64,000 nt of DNA. Source: Sorangium cellulosum So ce56. Lineage in GTDB: Bacteria > Myxococcota_A > Polyangia > Polyangiales > Polyangiaceae. Shown piece after piece: positions 24,490 to 32,000 of the stretch. Positions within the stretch are counted from its first letter, which is position 1; every line of letters starts with the position of its first letter. The notes under the pieces were generated by a model, which saw only the letters and a program-made list of their open reading frames with translations, searched no databases and was not told the origin of the DNA. A program made the position numbers and the translations under genes. The stretch lies in the NCBI RefSeq assembly GCF_000067165.1, contig NC_010162.1, positions 5,290,501 through 5,354,500 on the forward strand, written 5' to 3'.

Positions 24490-24684
24490 TCATGAGGCCG
24501 CGGTCGCCTTGGTCGCCTTCGCCTTGCGCCCGTTGTAGTGCCCGCAGGCGCCACAGGCGCGGTGCGGGAGCCGGGCTTCCCCGCAGTTCTCGCAAGAGAC
24601 GAGCTGGACGGGGGTCACCTTGTCGTGGTTGGCGCGCCGCATGTCGCGCTTGCTGGGGGTGGTTTTCCTCTTGGGGACGGCCAC
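24490..24684 (-). CDS. rpmF: Ribosomal protein bL32
   Basis: A 64-residue protein of the large ribosomal subunit. It begins at a GTG (24684) as MAVPKRKTTPSKRDMRRA, exactly the family start, and carries two Cys pairs (CENC and CGAC) making a zinc ribbon, so it is the zinc-containing form. The C-terminus is a Lys/Ala-rich tail. It begins 4 bp after the DUF177 gene, the common YceD-RpmF arrangement. Confidence 0.96.
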   Translation of the reverse strand: MAVPKRKTTPSKRDMRRANHDKVTPVQLVSCENCGEARLPHRACGACGHYNGRKAKATKATAAS

Positions 24685-24688
24685 GGAA

Positions 24689-25426
24689 CTACTCCTTCTT
24701 GGTCTTCTTCTTCGGTGTCCCGGCCTTGGCCGGGGGGGTCGATGCAGGTTGGGCGCGCCTGTCAGAGCCGCTGGGCTTCTGTCCAAGCTTCTCTCGGAGC
24801 GCGCTGAGCGGCGCGAGCCGCGGGTCGAGGCCTGGAGCGGCCTCATCCTCCTCCGCCGCCCCGCGGACGAGGGTCGAGGAGCCGCCTTCGCGGTCCTCTC
24901 GGGACGCGGCAGGACCGATACCCGGGCAAGCCTCCGAGCACAAGGGGAAGTTCGGCATCTCGAGGAGAATGGCCTCGCGGATGAACGGAGCGAGCTCGAC
25001 CGTCTCGCCGTCGTACGTGTCGACGTCGGCCTCGTCCGCCGTGAACTCGTACTCGGCCTCCTTGACCTTGCTGGCCCCAGGCTTCGCCGCGCCGTTTCGG
25101 GCAGCGTCGTCCCGCCGGTGGCCGTGGCCATGGCCATGGCCGTCCGCCTTCGGAGCAGGACGCAAGAGGAGCGAGAGCTCGGCGTCGATGTCCAGCGCGG
25201 CAGGCGCAAGGCACCGCGCGCAGGGCGTGGCGACGGGCGCCTTGACGCGGCCGCGCACGACGATCTCGTTCCCCGTCCGCGAGAGGCGGGCCGAGAGGTG
25301 ACCTGGAGCGCGCCCGGTGACGTCGGCGTCGGCGAGCGCCGCGTTCATCCAGTCGAGCGGCACCGGCATGTCCAGCGAAATGCCGGAGATGTCGATGTCA
25401 TTGGCAGAGACGGCAAACTGGGACAT
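24689..25426 (-). CDS. YceD/DUF177 family protein with a His-Gly insert
   Basis: DUF177 proteins are almost always linked to rpmF and in plants and bacteria have been tied to 23S rRNA accumulation. The preferred start at 25426 (MSQFAVSANDIDISGISL) gives 245 residues; an open extension of 18 residues to 25480 looks unrelated. The conserved core has the cysteine pair in VATPCARCLAP and the later acidic VDTYDGETVELAPFIREAI. Between them lies a GHGHGHGH stretch, and the C-terminus is a long Glu/Pro/Lys-rich tail, both unusual. Cysteines near LCSEACPG resemble a second metal half-site. It is first of the ribosomal/fatty acid operon running leftward. Confidence 0.88.
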   Translation of the reverse strand: MSQFAVSANDIDISGISLDMPVPLDWMNAALADADVTGRAPGHLSARLSRTGNEIVVRGRVKAPVATPCARCLAPAALDIDAELSLLLRPAPKADGHGHGHGHRRDDAARNGAAKPGASKVKEAEYEFTADEADVDTYDGETVELAPFIREAILLEMPNFPLCSEACPGIGPAASREDREGGSSTLVRGAAEEDEAAPGLDPRLAPLSALREKLGQKPSGSDRRAQPASTPPAKAGTPKKKTKKE

Positions 25427-25532
25427 GGGTTCCGGGCCAGTGAAAGCGGAGCGTTTAGCGCGGGGTGCGTTGGCTCGCAAGAACGACCCGCGGCCGCCGT
25501 CACATCAGGCTGCATGGTAGCGTCGCCCGCGC

Positions 25533-26867
25533 ATGGACCGTAGCGCCACGTCCGAGGCCCGCGCCGCGGGCGCCGCCGATCGGCGGCCGGAACCTTCAGG
25601 GGACGCGCGCCGCGCAGGCCGCCGCGCGGCGGTCGCGATCGCCCTCTACGCGCTCGTGACGCTCGTGTACGCCGCGAGCTCCTCCCGCGAGATCTTCGCG
25701 GCCCACACGCCCTACAACCACTACGCGCTGCTCGCGGAGGCGTGGCTCCACGGCCGCCTCGATCTCGGCGGACCGCCGCCGGCGCACGCGGGCGGCAATG
25801 ACTTCGCCGTGTTCGGCGACCGCACCTACGTCAGCTTTCCCCCCTTCCCCGCGGTCCTCATCGCGCCGCTCGTCAAGCTCGCCGGCAGCGCAGAGCGCGT
25901 GCGCGACGGGCAGTTCTTCCTGGCCTTCGCCGGCGTCGGGCCCGCTGTCCTCTTCCTCGCGCTGGAGAAGCTCTCGGCCTCGCGCCGCAGCCGCCGCACG
26001 CAGGCCGAGAACGTCGCGCTCTCGCTGCTCTTCGCGCTCGGGAGCGTCTACTGGTTCAGCGCGGTGCAAGGGACGGTGTGGTTCGCGGCGCACGTCGTCG
26101 GCGTCGCGCTGGCGTGCGTCTATCTCTACTGCGCGCTCGAAGCCGCCCACCCGCTCGCGGCGGGCCTCGCCCTGGGCCTCGGCTTCGCGACCCGCACGCC
26201 GCTCGGCTTCGCCCTGCCGCTGTTCTTGTTCGAGGCGCTCCGCGTGGACCGCTCGGACCCGCGCGCCCTCCTGCGCCGGCTCGCCCTGTTCGCCGCGCCG
26301 GCGGCGCTCGTGCTCTCGGCGCTGCTCTGGCACAACCACGCGCGCTTCGGCGACGCGGCCGAGTTCGGCCACCGGTACCTGCACATCGCGTGGCGCGCGC
26401 GGATCGAGAAATGGGGGCTCTTCTCGTACCACTACCTGCCGCGCAACCTCGCGGTGGTGCTCACCGGCCTGCCGTACACCCACGTGCAGGGCGCCCCCTT
26501 CCAGATCAACGCTCACGGGCTCGCGCTCTGGGTGACCACGCCGATCTACGCGTGGGCCCTCTGGCCCCGACGCACGCCGCCCCCGTTCTGGGCGCTCGCC
26601 GCCGCGGCGACCGCGGTCGCGCTGCCGAGCCTCCTCTACCAGAACACCGGCTGGCTCCAGTTCGGCTACCGCTTCTCCAACGATTTCGCCCCGTTTCTCT
26701 TCGCGATGATCGCCGTCTCCGGCCGCCGCTTCGGCGTGCCGTTCTATGCCCTCGGCGCGGCCGCGATCGCCGTCAACGGGTTCGGCGCGCTCACGTTCCA
26801 GCGCGCGGGCTTCGAGCGGTTCTACTTCGTCGAGCGCACCCAGCGGGTCCTGCACCAGCCCGACTGA
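25533..26867 (+). CDS. Polytopic membrane protein, possibly a GT-C type glycosyltransferase
   Basis: A 444-residue protein with around ten hydrophobic segments from about residue 32 on, after a basic, disordered N-terminus. Between the first two helices lies a loop with HTPYNHYALLAEAWLHGR and FGDRTYVSFPPFPAVLIAP, resembling the first external loop of mannosyltransferase-like GT-C enzymes, where acidic residues bind the lipid sugar donor. That is the only support for a transferase role. A late segment with FGYRFSNDFAPFLF is also typical of such proteins. It is divergent from the DUF177 operon and 165 bp before pyrR. Substrate cannot be inferred. Confidence 0.72.
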   Translation: MDRSATSEARAAGAADRRPEPSGDARRAGRRAAVAIALYALVTLVYAASSSREIFAAHTPYNHYALLAEAWLHGRLDLGGPPPAHAGGNDFAVFGDRTYVSFPPFPAVLIAPLVKLAGSAERVRDGQFFLAFAGVGPAVLFLALEKLSASRRSRRTQAENVALSLLFALGSVYWFSAVQGTVWFAAHVVGVALACVYLYCALEAAHPLAAGLALGLGFATRTPLGFALPLFLFEALRVDRSDPRALLRRLALFAAPAALVLSALLWHNHARFGDAAEFGHRYLHIAWRARIEKWGLFSYHYLPRNLAVVLTGLPYTHVQGAPFQINAHGLALWVTTPIYAWALWPRRTPPPFWALAAAATAVALPSLLYQNTGWLQFGYRFSNDFAPFLFAMIAVSGRRFGVPFYALGAAAIAVNGFGALTFQRAGFERFYFVERTQRVLHQPD

Positions 26868-27032
26868 GGCCGCAGGCGCCTCCGCGCCGCTGCCGTGACG
26901 CCGCGCCGAGGGCGCTCCTCCTCCTCAGCACAGCCGAAGGGGGTGCGCGCCCTCGGGCGCGCGGGCGATCCGGCGGGCGGCGCACGCGGGCCTTGGGTGC
27001 AGGGCGCTCGCCGTGCTAGCCCTCGCCGCGCC

Positions 27033-27596
27033 ATGGAAGCTCTGCTCGACCCGGCCGCCATCGGGCGCGGCCTGCGGCGCATCGCGCTCCAGATCGCCGA
27101 GCGCGGCCGCGGCGTGGAAGATCTGGCGCTCATCGGGATCCGGCGGGGCGGTGAGCCGCTGGCCAAGCGGCTGGCCGCGCTGCTCCTCGAGATCGAGGGG
27201 CACGCGCCGCCGGTCGGCGCCGTCGACATCACGCTCTACCGCGACGACGCCGCGACCGCCCTGCCGAACCCGCGCATCGGCCCCAGTCACATCTCCTTCC
27301 CCGTCGACGGCCGGCGCATCGTGCTGATCGACGACGTCATCTACACCGGTCGCACCATCCGCGCGGCGCTCGACGCGGTGCTCGACTACGGGCGACCGCA
27401 GCGGATCGAGCTCGTCGCGCTCGTCGATCGCGGCGGCAGGGAGTTGCCGATTCACCCCGATTACATCGTCCGCGCGGTCGAGCTCGCCCCCGGGCAGCGC
27501 ATCGACGTCGTGGAGCGCGCGGGCGAGCTCTGGGCTCTCGTCACCGCCGCCGGCACAAAGCTCTCGGAGCCCCCCCCGCCACCGGAAGGAACGTAA
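27033..27596 (+). CDS. pyrR: PyrR-type uracil phosphoribosyltransferase / pyrimidine regulator
   Basis: PyrR proteins bind pyr mRNA leaders in a UMP-dependent way in Gram-positives and have uracil phosphoribosyltransferase activity. The 187-residue protein shows the PRPP motif VLIDDVIYTGRTIRAA, the IGIRRGGEPLAKRL segment, and the SHISFPVDGRRI stretch. The start at 27033 is chosen because the upstream frame is Arg/Gly-rich and lacks family similarity. It lies 8 bp before pyrB, so it is co-transcribed with it. No PyrR-type attenuator can be seen in the 165-bp leader, so its regulatory role in this organism is uncertain. Confidence 0.92.
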   Translation: MEALLDPAAIGRGLRRIALQIAERGRGVEDLALIGIRRGGEPLAKRLAALLLEIEGHAPPVGAVDITLYRDDAATALPNPRIGPSHISFPVDGRRIVLIDDVIYTGRTIRAALDAVLDYGRPQRIELVALVDRGGRELPIHPDYIVRAVELAPGQRIDVVERAGELWALVTAAGTKLSEPPPPPEGT

Positions 27597-27604
27597 GCCA
27601 GCGC

Positions 27605-28570
27605 ATGAGGAGGATCTACCCGCACCGACACCTGCTCGGCATCGAGGGTCTCTCGCGTCCCGAGATCGTGGCCCTCCTGGACGCCGCCGAGTCGCTCTTC
27701 GACGTCTCCCGGCGGAGCGTGCGCAAGGTGCCCACGCTCCGCGGCAAGACGGTCGTGAACCTCTTCTACGAGCCGTCGACGCGCACGCGGACGTCGTTCG
27801 AGCTCGCGGGAAAGCGGCTCAGCGCCGACGTCATCAACATCAGCGTCTCCACCTCGAGCGCGGTCAAGGGGGAATCGCTGCTCGACACGGTGCAGAACCT
27901 CCAGGCGATGCAGCCGGACGTGCTGGTCATCCGGCACGCCGCGTCGGGCGCGCCGCACCACGTCGCCGCGCACACGCGCGCCGCGGTCGTCAACGCGGGG
28001 GACGGCACGCACGAGCACCCGACGCAGGCGCTGCTCGACGCGTTCACGATCCGGCGCGCCAAGGGCCGACTCGAAGGGCTGGAGGTCGCCATCTGCGGCG
28101 ACATCGTCCACAGCCGCGTAGCCCGCTCGAACGCGCACCTGCTCACGACGATGGGCGCGCGGGTCCGCTTCGCCGGCCCGCGCACGCTCCTGCCGATCGC
28201 GGGCGAGTCGCTCGGCGCGACGGTCTACGATCGGATCGAGCCTGCCCTCGAAGGGGCCGACGTGGTGATGATGCTGCGCGTGCAGCGCGAGCGGCTGAGC
28301 GGCAGCTTCCTGCCCAGCACGCGCGAGTACAGCCGCACGTTCGGGCTGAACCCGGCCCGGCTCGCGCTCGCCAAGCCGGACGCGATCGTGATGCACCCGG
28401 GGCCGATGAACCGCGGCGTGGAGATCGATCCGCGCGTCGCGGACGGCGCGCAGAGCGTGATCCTCGACCAGGTCGAGGCCGGCGTCGCGGTCAGGATGGC
28501 CGTGCTCTGGATCCTGGCCGCGGAGGCCAACGAGTTCTCCGCGACGGGCGAGCCACGCCCCGCGCCCTGA
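27605..28570 (+). CDS. pyrB: Aspartate carbamoyltransferase, catalytic chain
   Basis: Condenses carbamoyl phosphate with aspartate, the committed step of pyrimidine synthesis. The 321-residue protein has the carbamoyl-phosphate motif PSTRTRTSFELAGKRL, the trimer-site Ser/Lys loop SSAVKGESLLD, HPTQALLD, and the aspartate-binding HPGPMNRGVEID. Length is normal. It follows pyrR by 8 bp. No pyrI regulatory chain and no pyrC follow, so the enzyme is presumably not regulated as in E. coli. Confidence 0.96.
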   Translation: MRRIYPHRHLLGIEGLSRPEIVALLDAAESLFDVSRRSVRKVPTLRGKTVVNLFYEPSTRTRTSFELAGKRLSADVINISVSTSSAVKGESLLDTVQNLQAMQPDVLVIRHAASGAPHHVAAHTRAAVVNAGDGTHEHPTQALLDAFTIRRAKGRLEGLEVAICGDIVHSRVARSNAHLLTTMGARVRFAGPRTLLPIAGESLGATVYDRIEPALEGADVVMMLRVQRERLSGSFLPSTREYSRTFGLNPARLALAKPDAIVMHPGPMNRGVEIDPRVADGAQSVILDQVEAGVAVRMAVLWILAAEANEFSATGEPRPAP

Positions 28571-28702
28571 CGATCGCCCCGGCCCTCCGGGCGCGGCGGC
28601 GCAGCCGGGGCAGACGGACGCCCTGGCCCATGACACCCACGGAATCATGAAAGACGCGGCCCCCGCGCGCGGCTCCCCCTGGCATACGCCCGCTGGCAGC
28701 GA

Positions 28703-28734
28703 ACAGGGTTCCCTGTCGCGCCCCGTTTTAATAG
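28703..28734 (+). promoter_or_regulatory. Inverted repeat and -10-like region before the NadE-like operon
   Basis: A dyad acaggg-tt-ccctgt (28703-28716) lies just upstream of TTTTAATAG (28726-28734), an AT-rich -10-like element in a GC-rich region, about 35 bp before the ATG. The dyad would cover the -35 region, as expected of a repressor or activator operator. Prediction from pattern only. Confidence 0.4.
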
Positions 28735-28768
28735 TCTGGTCCATCTTTTTGAAAGGGTGGAGCCAACC

Positions 28769-29743
28769 ATGTTTTCGCGAGACGTCCTCAGGATCGATGC
28801 CCCGGCGGTAGCGCAAGAGATCGAGCAGGCCATCCGGGATCAGGTGTTCGGTACGCTGCGGCGGCGCGGGGCCGTGGTCGGGATCTCGGGCGGGATCGAC
28901 AGCTCCGTCGTCTCGACGCTGTGCGTCCGCGCGCTCGGCAAGGACAAGGTGCTGGGCATCTTCATGCCCGAACGCGACACCTCCGATGACGCGCTCCGCC
29001 TCGGAAAGCTGCTCGCCGAGGGGCTCGGCATCGAGGCGGTCATCGAGAACATCAAGCCCGCCTTGACCGGCCTCCGCTGCTACGAGCGGCAGGACGAGGC
29101 GATCCGGATGGTCTACCCGGACTACAACGAGAGCTGGAAGTTCAAGATCACGCTCCCCTCGATCCTCGAGAGCGACAGGCTGAACGTCTCGCAGCTGACG
29201 GCGCAGCCGCCCGGCGAGGAGCCGCGCGTGAAGCGGATGCCCCTGAACGCGTACCTGCAGCTCGTCGCCGCGACGAACTTCAAGCAGCGCATCCGCAAGA
29301 TGATGGAGTACTACCACGCGGACAGGCTCAATTACGCCGTCGCCGGCACGCCGAACCTGCTCGAGTACGATCAGGGCTTCTTCGTCAAGCAAGGCGACGG
29401 CGCCGCGGATTTCAAGCCGATCGCGCACCTGTACAAGAGCCAGGTCTACGCGCTCGCCGAGTACATCGGCGTCCCTGCCGACATCCGCAGGCGCGCGCCG
29501 ACGACGGACACGTTCTCGATGCCGCAGGGGCAGGACGAGTTCTACTTCGCGCTCCCCTACGACAAGATGGACCTCTGCCTGTACGCCTACAACAACAACG
29601 TTCCGGCCGCGGACGCGGCGTCGGCCGTCGGCATCACGCCGCAGCAGGTCGAGCGCGTGTTCAAGGACATCGAAGCGAAGCGCCGGGTAGCGCAGTACCT
29701 CCACGCGCAGCCGCTGCTCGTCCGCGATCAGGGCCACGCCTGA
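28769..29743 (+). CDS. NadE-like ammonia-dependent amide synthetase
   Basis: A member of the N-type ATP pyrophosphatase/NAD synthetase fold with P-loop GISGGIDSSVV (SGGIDSS at 40-46), which adenylates a carboxylate and amidates it. The 324 residues exceed the about 270 of the simple NadE. They hold a distinctive middle (YPDYNESWKFKITLPSI, RMPLNAYLQLVAATNFKQR) and the late segment FSMPQGQDEFYFALPYDKMD. No glutaminase domain is attached. Its neighbours are a carrier protein, an AMP-forming ligase and an asparagine synthetase-like gene, so it probably amidates a pathway intermediate rather than serving only NAD synthesis; this is inference. ATG at 28769 is preferred over the in-frame GTG at 28757 because GGTGGAG then acts as the ribosome site. 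Confidence 0.8.
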   Translation: MFSRDVLRIDAPAVAQEIEQAIRDQVFGTLRRRGAVVGISGGIDSSVVSTLCVRALGKDKVLGIFMPERDTSDDALRLGKLLAEGLGIEAVIENIKPALTGLRCYERQDEAIRMVYPDYNESWKFKITLPSILESDRLNVSQLTAQPPGEEPRVKRMPLNAYLQLVAATNFKQRIRKMMEYYHADRLNYAVAGTPNLLEYDQGFFVKQGDGAADFKPIAHLYKSQVYALAEYIGVPADIRRRAPTTDTFSMPQGQDEFYFALPYDKMDLCLYAYNNNVPAADAASAVGITPQQVERVFKDIEAKRRVAQYLHAQPLLVRDQGHA

Positions 29744-29994
29744 CGAGCCGCGCCGTCGGACCGCGCTCGCCGCTGTCAACGGCATTCTCCGCTTGGGACG
29801 CCGTTCCCCGGTCGTGAAACCCGCCGGAAACAGCGCGGAACCTCGCTGACATTCACTCACGTTGACGACGGAGGCGGGCGGGCTCGCGGCGAGATCGTCA
29901 GTCGCCAATCTCACCTCCGCGGCGCGCCCTGGCGGCGGCTTTCGGACGCGGACGGCACCGGGACCACCGCACGCGAACGAGCGCGGACGCGTTA
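29744..29994. other. Leader between NadE-like gene and carrier-protein gene
   Basis: The whole gap runs from 29744 to 30129, about 386 bp. It contains no gene I can support; an open frame joins 29995 to the carrier gene but its translation is Cys/Asn/Arg-rich and unlike ACPs. The only structured element is the 12-bp repeat starting at 29995. Confidence 0.5.
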
Positions 29995-30025
29995 GTGAAC
30001 GCGTGCGTGAACGCGTGCGTGAACG
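29995..30025. repeat. 12-bp direct repeat, 2.6 copies
   Basis: The unit gtgaacgcgtgc occurs at 29995 and 30007, followed by gtgaacg at 30019. Each contains an ACGCGT palindrome. The position, about 105-135 bp before the carrier-protein start, suits a regulator binding site. Confidence 0.8.
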
Positions 30026-30129
30026 ATGAACCGCGACCGCGTCCTTCCGCGATCCGCGCGCTGGCCGTCGCTCCGCGGAGTGTTCTCGACAGGAAAGCCG
30101 GGGGGGTGATAGACGTGGAGACTACCTCC

Positions 30130-30390
30130 ATGAGCACTTCCAGCATCGAATCGACGATTCGCAACTTCCTGGTCACCTCGTTCGGATACCGGGGCGCTAC
30201 CGCCGATCTCGGGTCCGAGGTCGCTTTGCTCGATCAAGGGATCCTGGACTCGACCGCCGTCCTCGAGATCGTTCAGTTCCTCGAGCAGGATCTCGGCATC
30301 CAGGTCGCCGACGAGGAGATGGTGCCGGAGAATTTCGGCTCGATCGCCAGGCTCGTCACCTACGTGAGCGGGAAGAAGAGCAGCAACTAG
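30130..30390 (+). CDS. Stand-alone acyl/peptidyl carrier protein
   Basis: An 86-residue carrier protein with phosphopantetheine motif GILDSTAVLEIVQFLEQDLGI; the Ser is followed by Thr where fatty acid ACPs have Leu. GGAG lies 9 bp before the ATG at 30130. The core IRNFLVTSFGY and EEMVPENFGSIARLV fit the ACP fold. It sits between the NadE-like synthetase and the AMP-forming ligase (19 bp), which presumably loads it. It is not the fatty acid ACP, which is at 21151-21405. Carriers of this type occur in polysaccharide and natural-product clusters together with AsnB-type amidotransferases. Confidence 0.88.
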   Translation: MSTSSIESTIRNFLVTSFGYRGATADLGSEVALLDQGILDSTAVLEIVQFLEQDLGIQVADEEMVPENFGSIARLVTYVSGKKSSN

Positions 30391-30409
30391 CCCGAACCCC
30401 GGGGGGCGC

Positions 30410-31999
30410 ATGAGCACGCAGCACACCGCTCGTCGCGATCCGCGCTCGGATCGCTTCCTCATCGATTCCGCGCTGCGATCGTTCGCCGCCTCTCGCCCCG
30501 ACCACGTCGCGCTGGTCTGCGAGGGACGGCGGATCACGTACCGGGAGCTGGACGCGCTGGCCGATCGCTGCGCCGCCCTGTTCCGCGAGGCGGGCGTGCA
30601 GCGCGGCGATCGCGTCATGGTCGCGCTCGACAACGGCGTGGACGCGGTCGTCGCTTACTACGGAGCGCTCCGGGCCGACGGCGTGCCGTCGCTGCTCGGC
30701 ACCGCGATGCGACCGCGGCGCCTCGGCCAGGTGATGGAGCTCGCGGGCCCCCGCGTGCTCGTGGCGGCGCGCGGCATGCGCGAGAGCCTCGCCGCCGTGG
30801 CCGAGCTCCCGCCCGGCGCCAGGCCAGCGGCGACGTTCCTGAGCGGCGCCGCCCCCCCGGCCGCGGCCGGGCCCCCGCCCGACGGGCGCGACTTCCAGGA
30901 GGCCCTGGCCGGCGCGCCCGGCGAGCCCCCTGCGCGCCGCGCGATCGAGCTCGATCTGGCGACGCTCTGCTGGACGAGCGGCAGCACGGGCGAGTCGAAG
31001 GGGGTCATGCTGACGCACCAGAACCTCCGCAACAGCACCGCGGCCATCGGCGCGTACCTCGAGCACACGGCGGACGACGTGATCCTCTGCGTGCTGCCGC
31101 TGTCGCACACCTACGGGCTCTTCCAGCTGCTCGTGACCCACGCGTTCGGCGGGACCGTCGTGCTCGAGAAGGGCTTCTCCATGCCGTGGCCCATCGTCCA
31201 GCGGATGGCCGAGGAGCGGGCGACCGGTTTCGCGGGCGTGCCGACGATCTTCGCGTCGATGCTCTCGCTCAAGAACTTCGCGAAGGCCGATCTCTCGGCG
31301 CTCCGGTACATGACGAACGCCGCGTACGGGCTCCCGGCGCCGCAGCTCCTGCGCCTCCGCGAGCTCCTGCCCAACGTCTCGTTCTTCGCGATGTACGGCC
31401 AGACCGAGTGCACGCGCGTCTGCTACCTGCCGCCCTCCCTGGCGCTCGAGCGGCCGTCGTCCGTGGGCATCGCGATGCCGAACGAGGAGCTCTGGATCGA
31501 GCGAGAGGACGGCACGCACGCGGAGCCGGGCGAGGTGGGCGAGCTCGTCGTGCGCGGGCCGAACGTGATGCGCGGCTACTGGAGGAACCCCGACGCGACC
31601 GCGCGCGCGCTCCGGCCGGGGCCCCTCCCGGGGGAGGTCGTGCTCCACACCGGCGACCTCTTCAAGATGGACGAGGACCGGTACCTCTACTTCGTCGCGC
31701 GCAAGGACGACATCATCAAGACCCGCGGCGAGAAGGTGAGCCCCCTCGAGGTCGAGTCGGTGATCTGCAAGGTCCCGGGCGTCGTCGAGGCGGCGGTCGT
31801 CGGCGTGCCGGATCAGGTGCTCGGGGTCGCGGTGAAGGCCGCCGTGGTGAAGGCCCCCGACGCCGCGGTGACCGCCGACGACGTCCGCAAGAAGGTGCGG
31901 TCCGAGCTCGACGAGGTCGCCGTGCCCAAGTTCGTCGAGTTCATGGATTCGCTCCCCAAGACGGCGAGCGGCAAAGTCAAGAAGAGCGAGCTCACCTGA
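30410..31999 (+). CDS. AMP-forming acyl/amino acid ligase
   Basis: Class I adenylate-forming enzyme that activates a carboxylate as the acyl-AMP and passes it to a thiol, here most likely the carrier protein encoded 19 bp upstream. The 529 residues show the core motifs: SGSTGESKGVMLTH (phosphate loop), MYGQTECTRV, HTGDLFKMDEDRYLYFVARK (with the hinge), and the C-terminal catalytic lysine in PKTASGKVKKSEL. The final codons lie one base from the asnB-like start. Substrate cannot be called: the binding pocket signature is neither clearly fatty acyl nor a standard amino acid code. Confidence 0.88.
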   Translation: MSTQHTARRDPRSDRFLIDSALRSFAASRPDHVALVCEGRRITYRELDALADRCAALFREAGVQRGDRVMVALDNGVDAVVAYYGALRADGVPSLLGTAMRPRRLGQVMELAGPRVLVAARGMRESLAAVAELPPGARPAATFLSGAAPPAAAGPPPDGRDFQEALAGAPGEPPARRAIELDLATLCWTSGSTGESKGVMLTHQNLRNSTAAIGAYLEHTADDVILCVLPLSHTYGLFQLLVTHAFGGTVVLEKGFSMPWPIVQRMAEERATGFAGVPTIFASMLSLKNFAKADLSALRYMTNAAYGLPAPQLLRLRELLPNVSFFAMYGQTECTRVCYLPPSLALERPSSVGIAMPNEELWIEREDGTHAEPGEVGELVVRGPNVMRGYWRNPDATARALRPGPLPGEVVLHTGDLFKMDEDRYLYFVARKDDIIKTRGEKVSPLEVESVICKVPGVVEAAVVGVPDQVLGVAVKAAVVKAPDAAVTADDVRKKVRSELDEVAVPKFVEFMDSLPKTASGKVKKSELT

Positions 32000-32000
32000 T

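Noticed and set aside
22203..25301. Open frame of over 1000 codons antisense to the fatty acid genes
   Set aside because: No recognisable domain, basic low-complexity sequence, and it covers five clear genes on the other strand.
28769..29743. Plain housekeeping NAD synthetase call
   Set aside because: Not dismissed fully, but the length, distinctive middle segment and the carrier/ligase/AsnB neighbours make a pathway-specific role more likely, so no gene symbol was given.
27461..29914. Long minus-strand open frame opposite pyrB and the NadE-like gene
   Set aside because: Same high-GC artefact. The plus-strand proteins have full motifs and ribosome sites.
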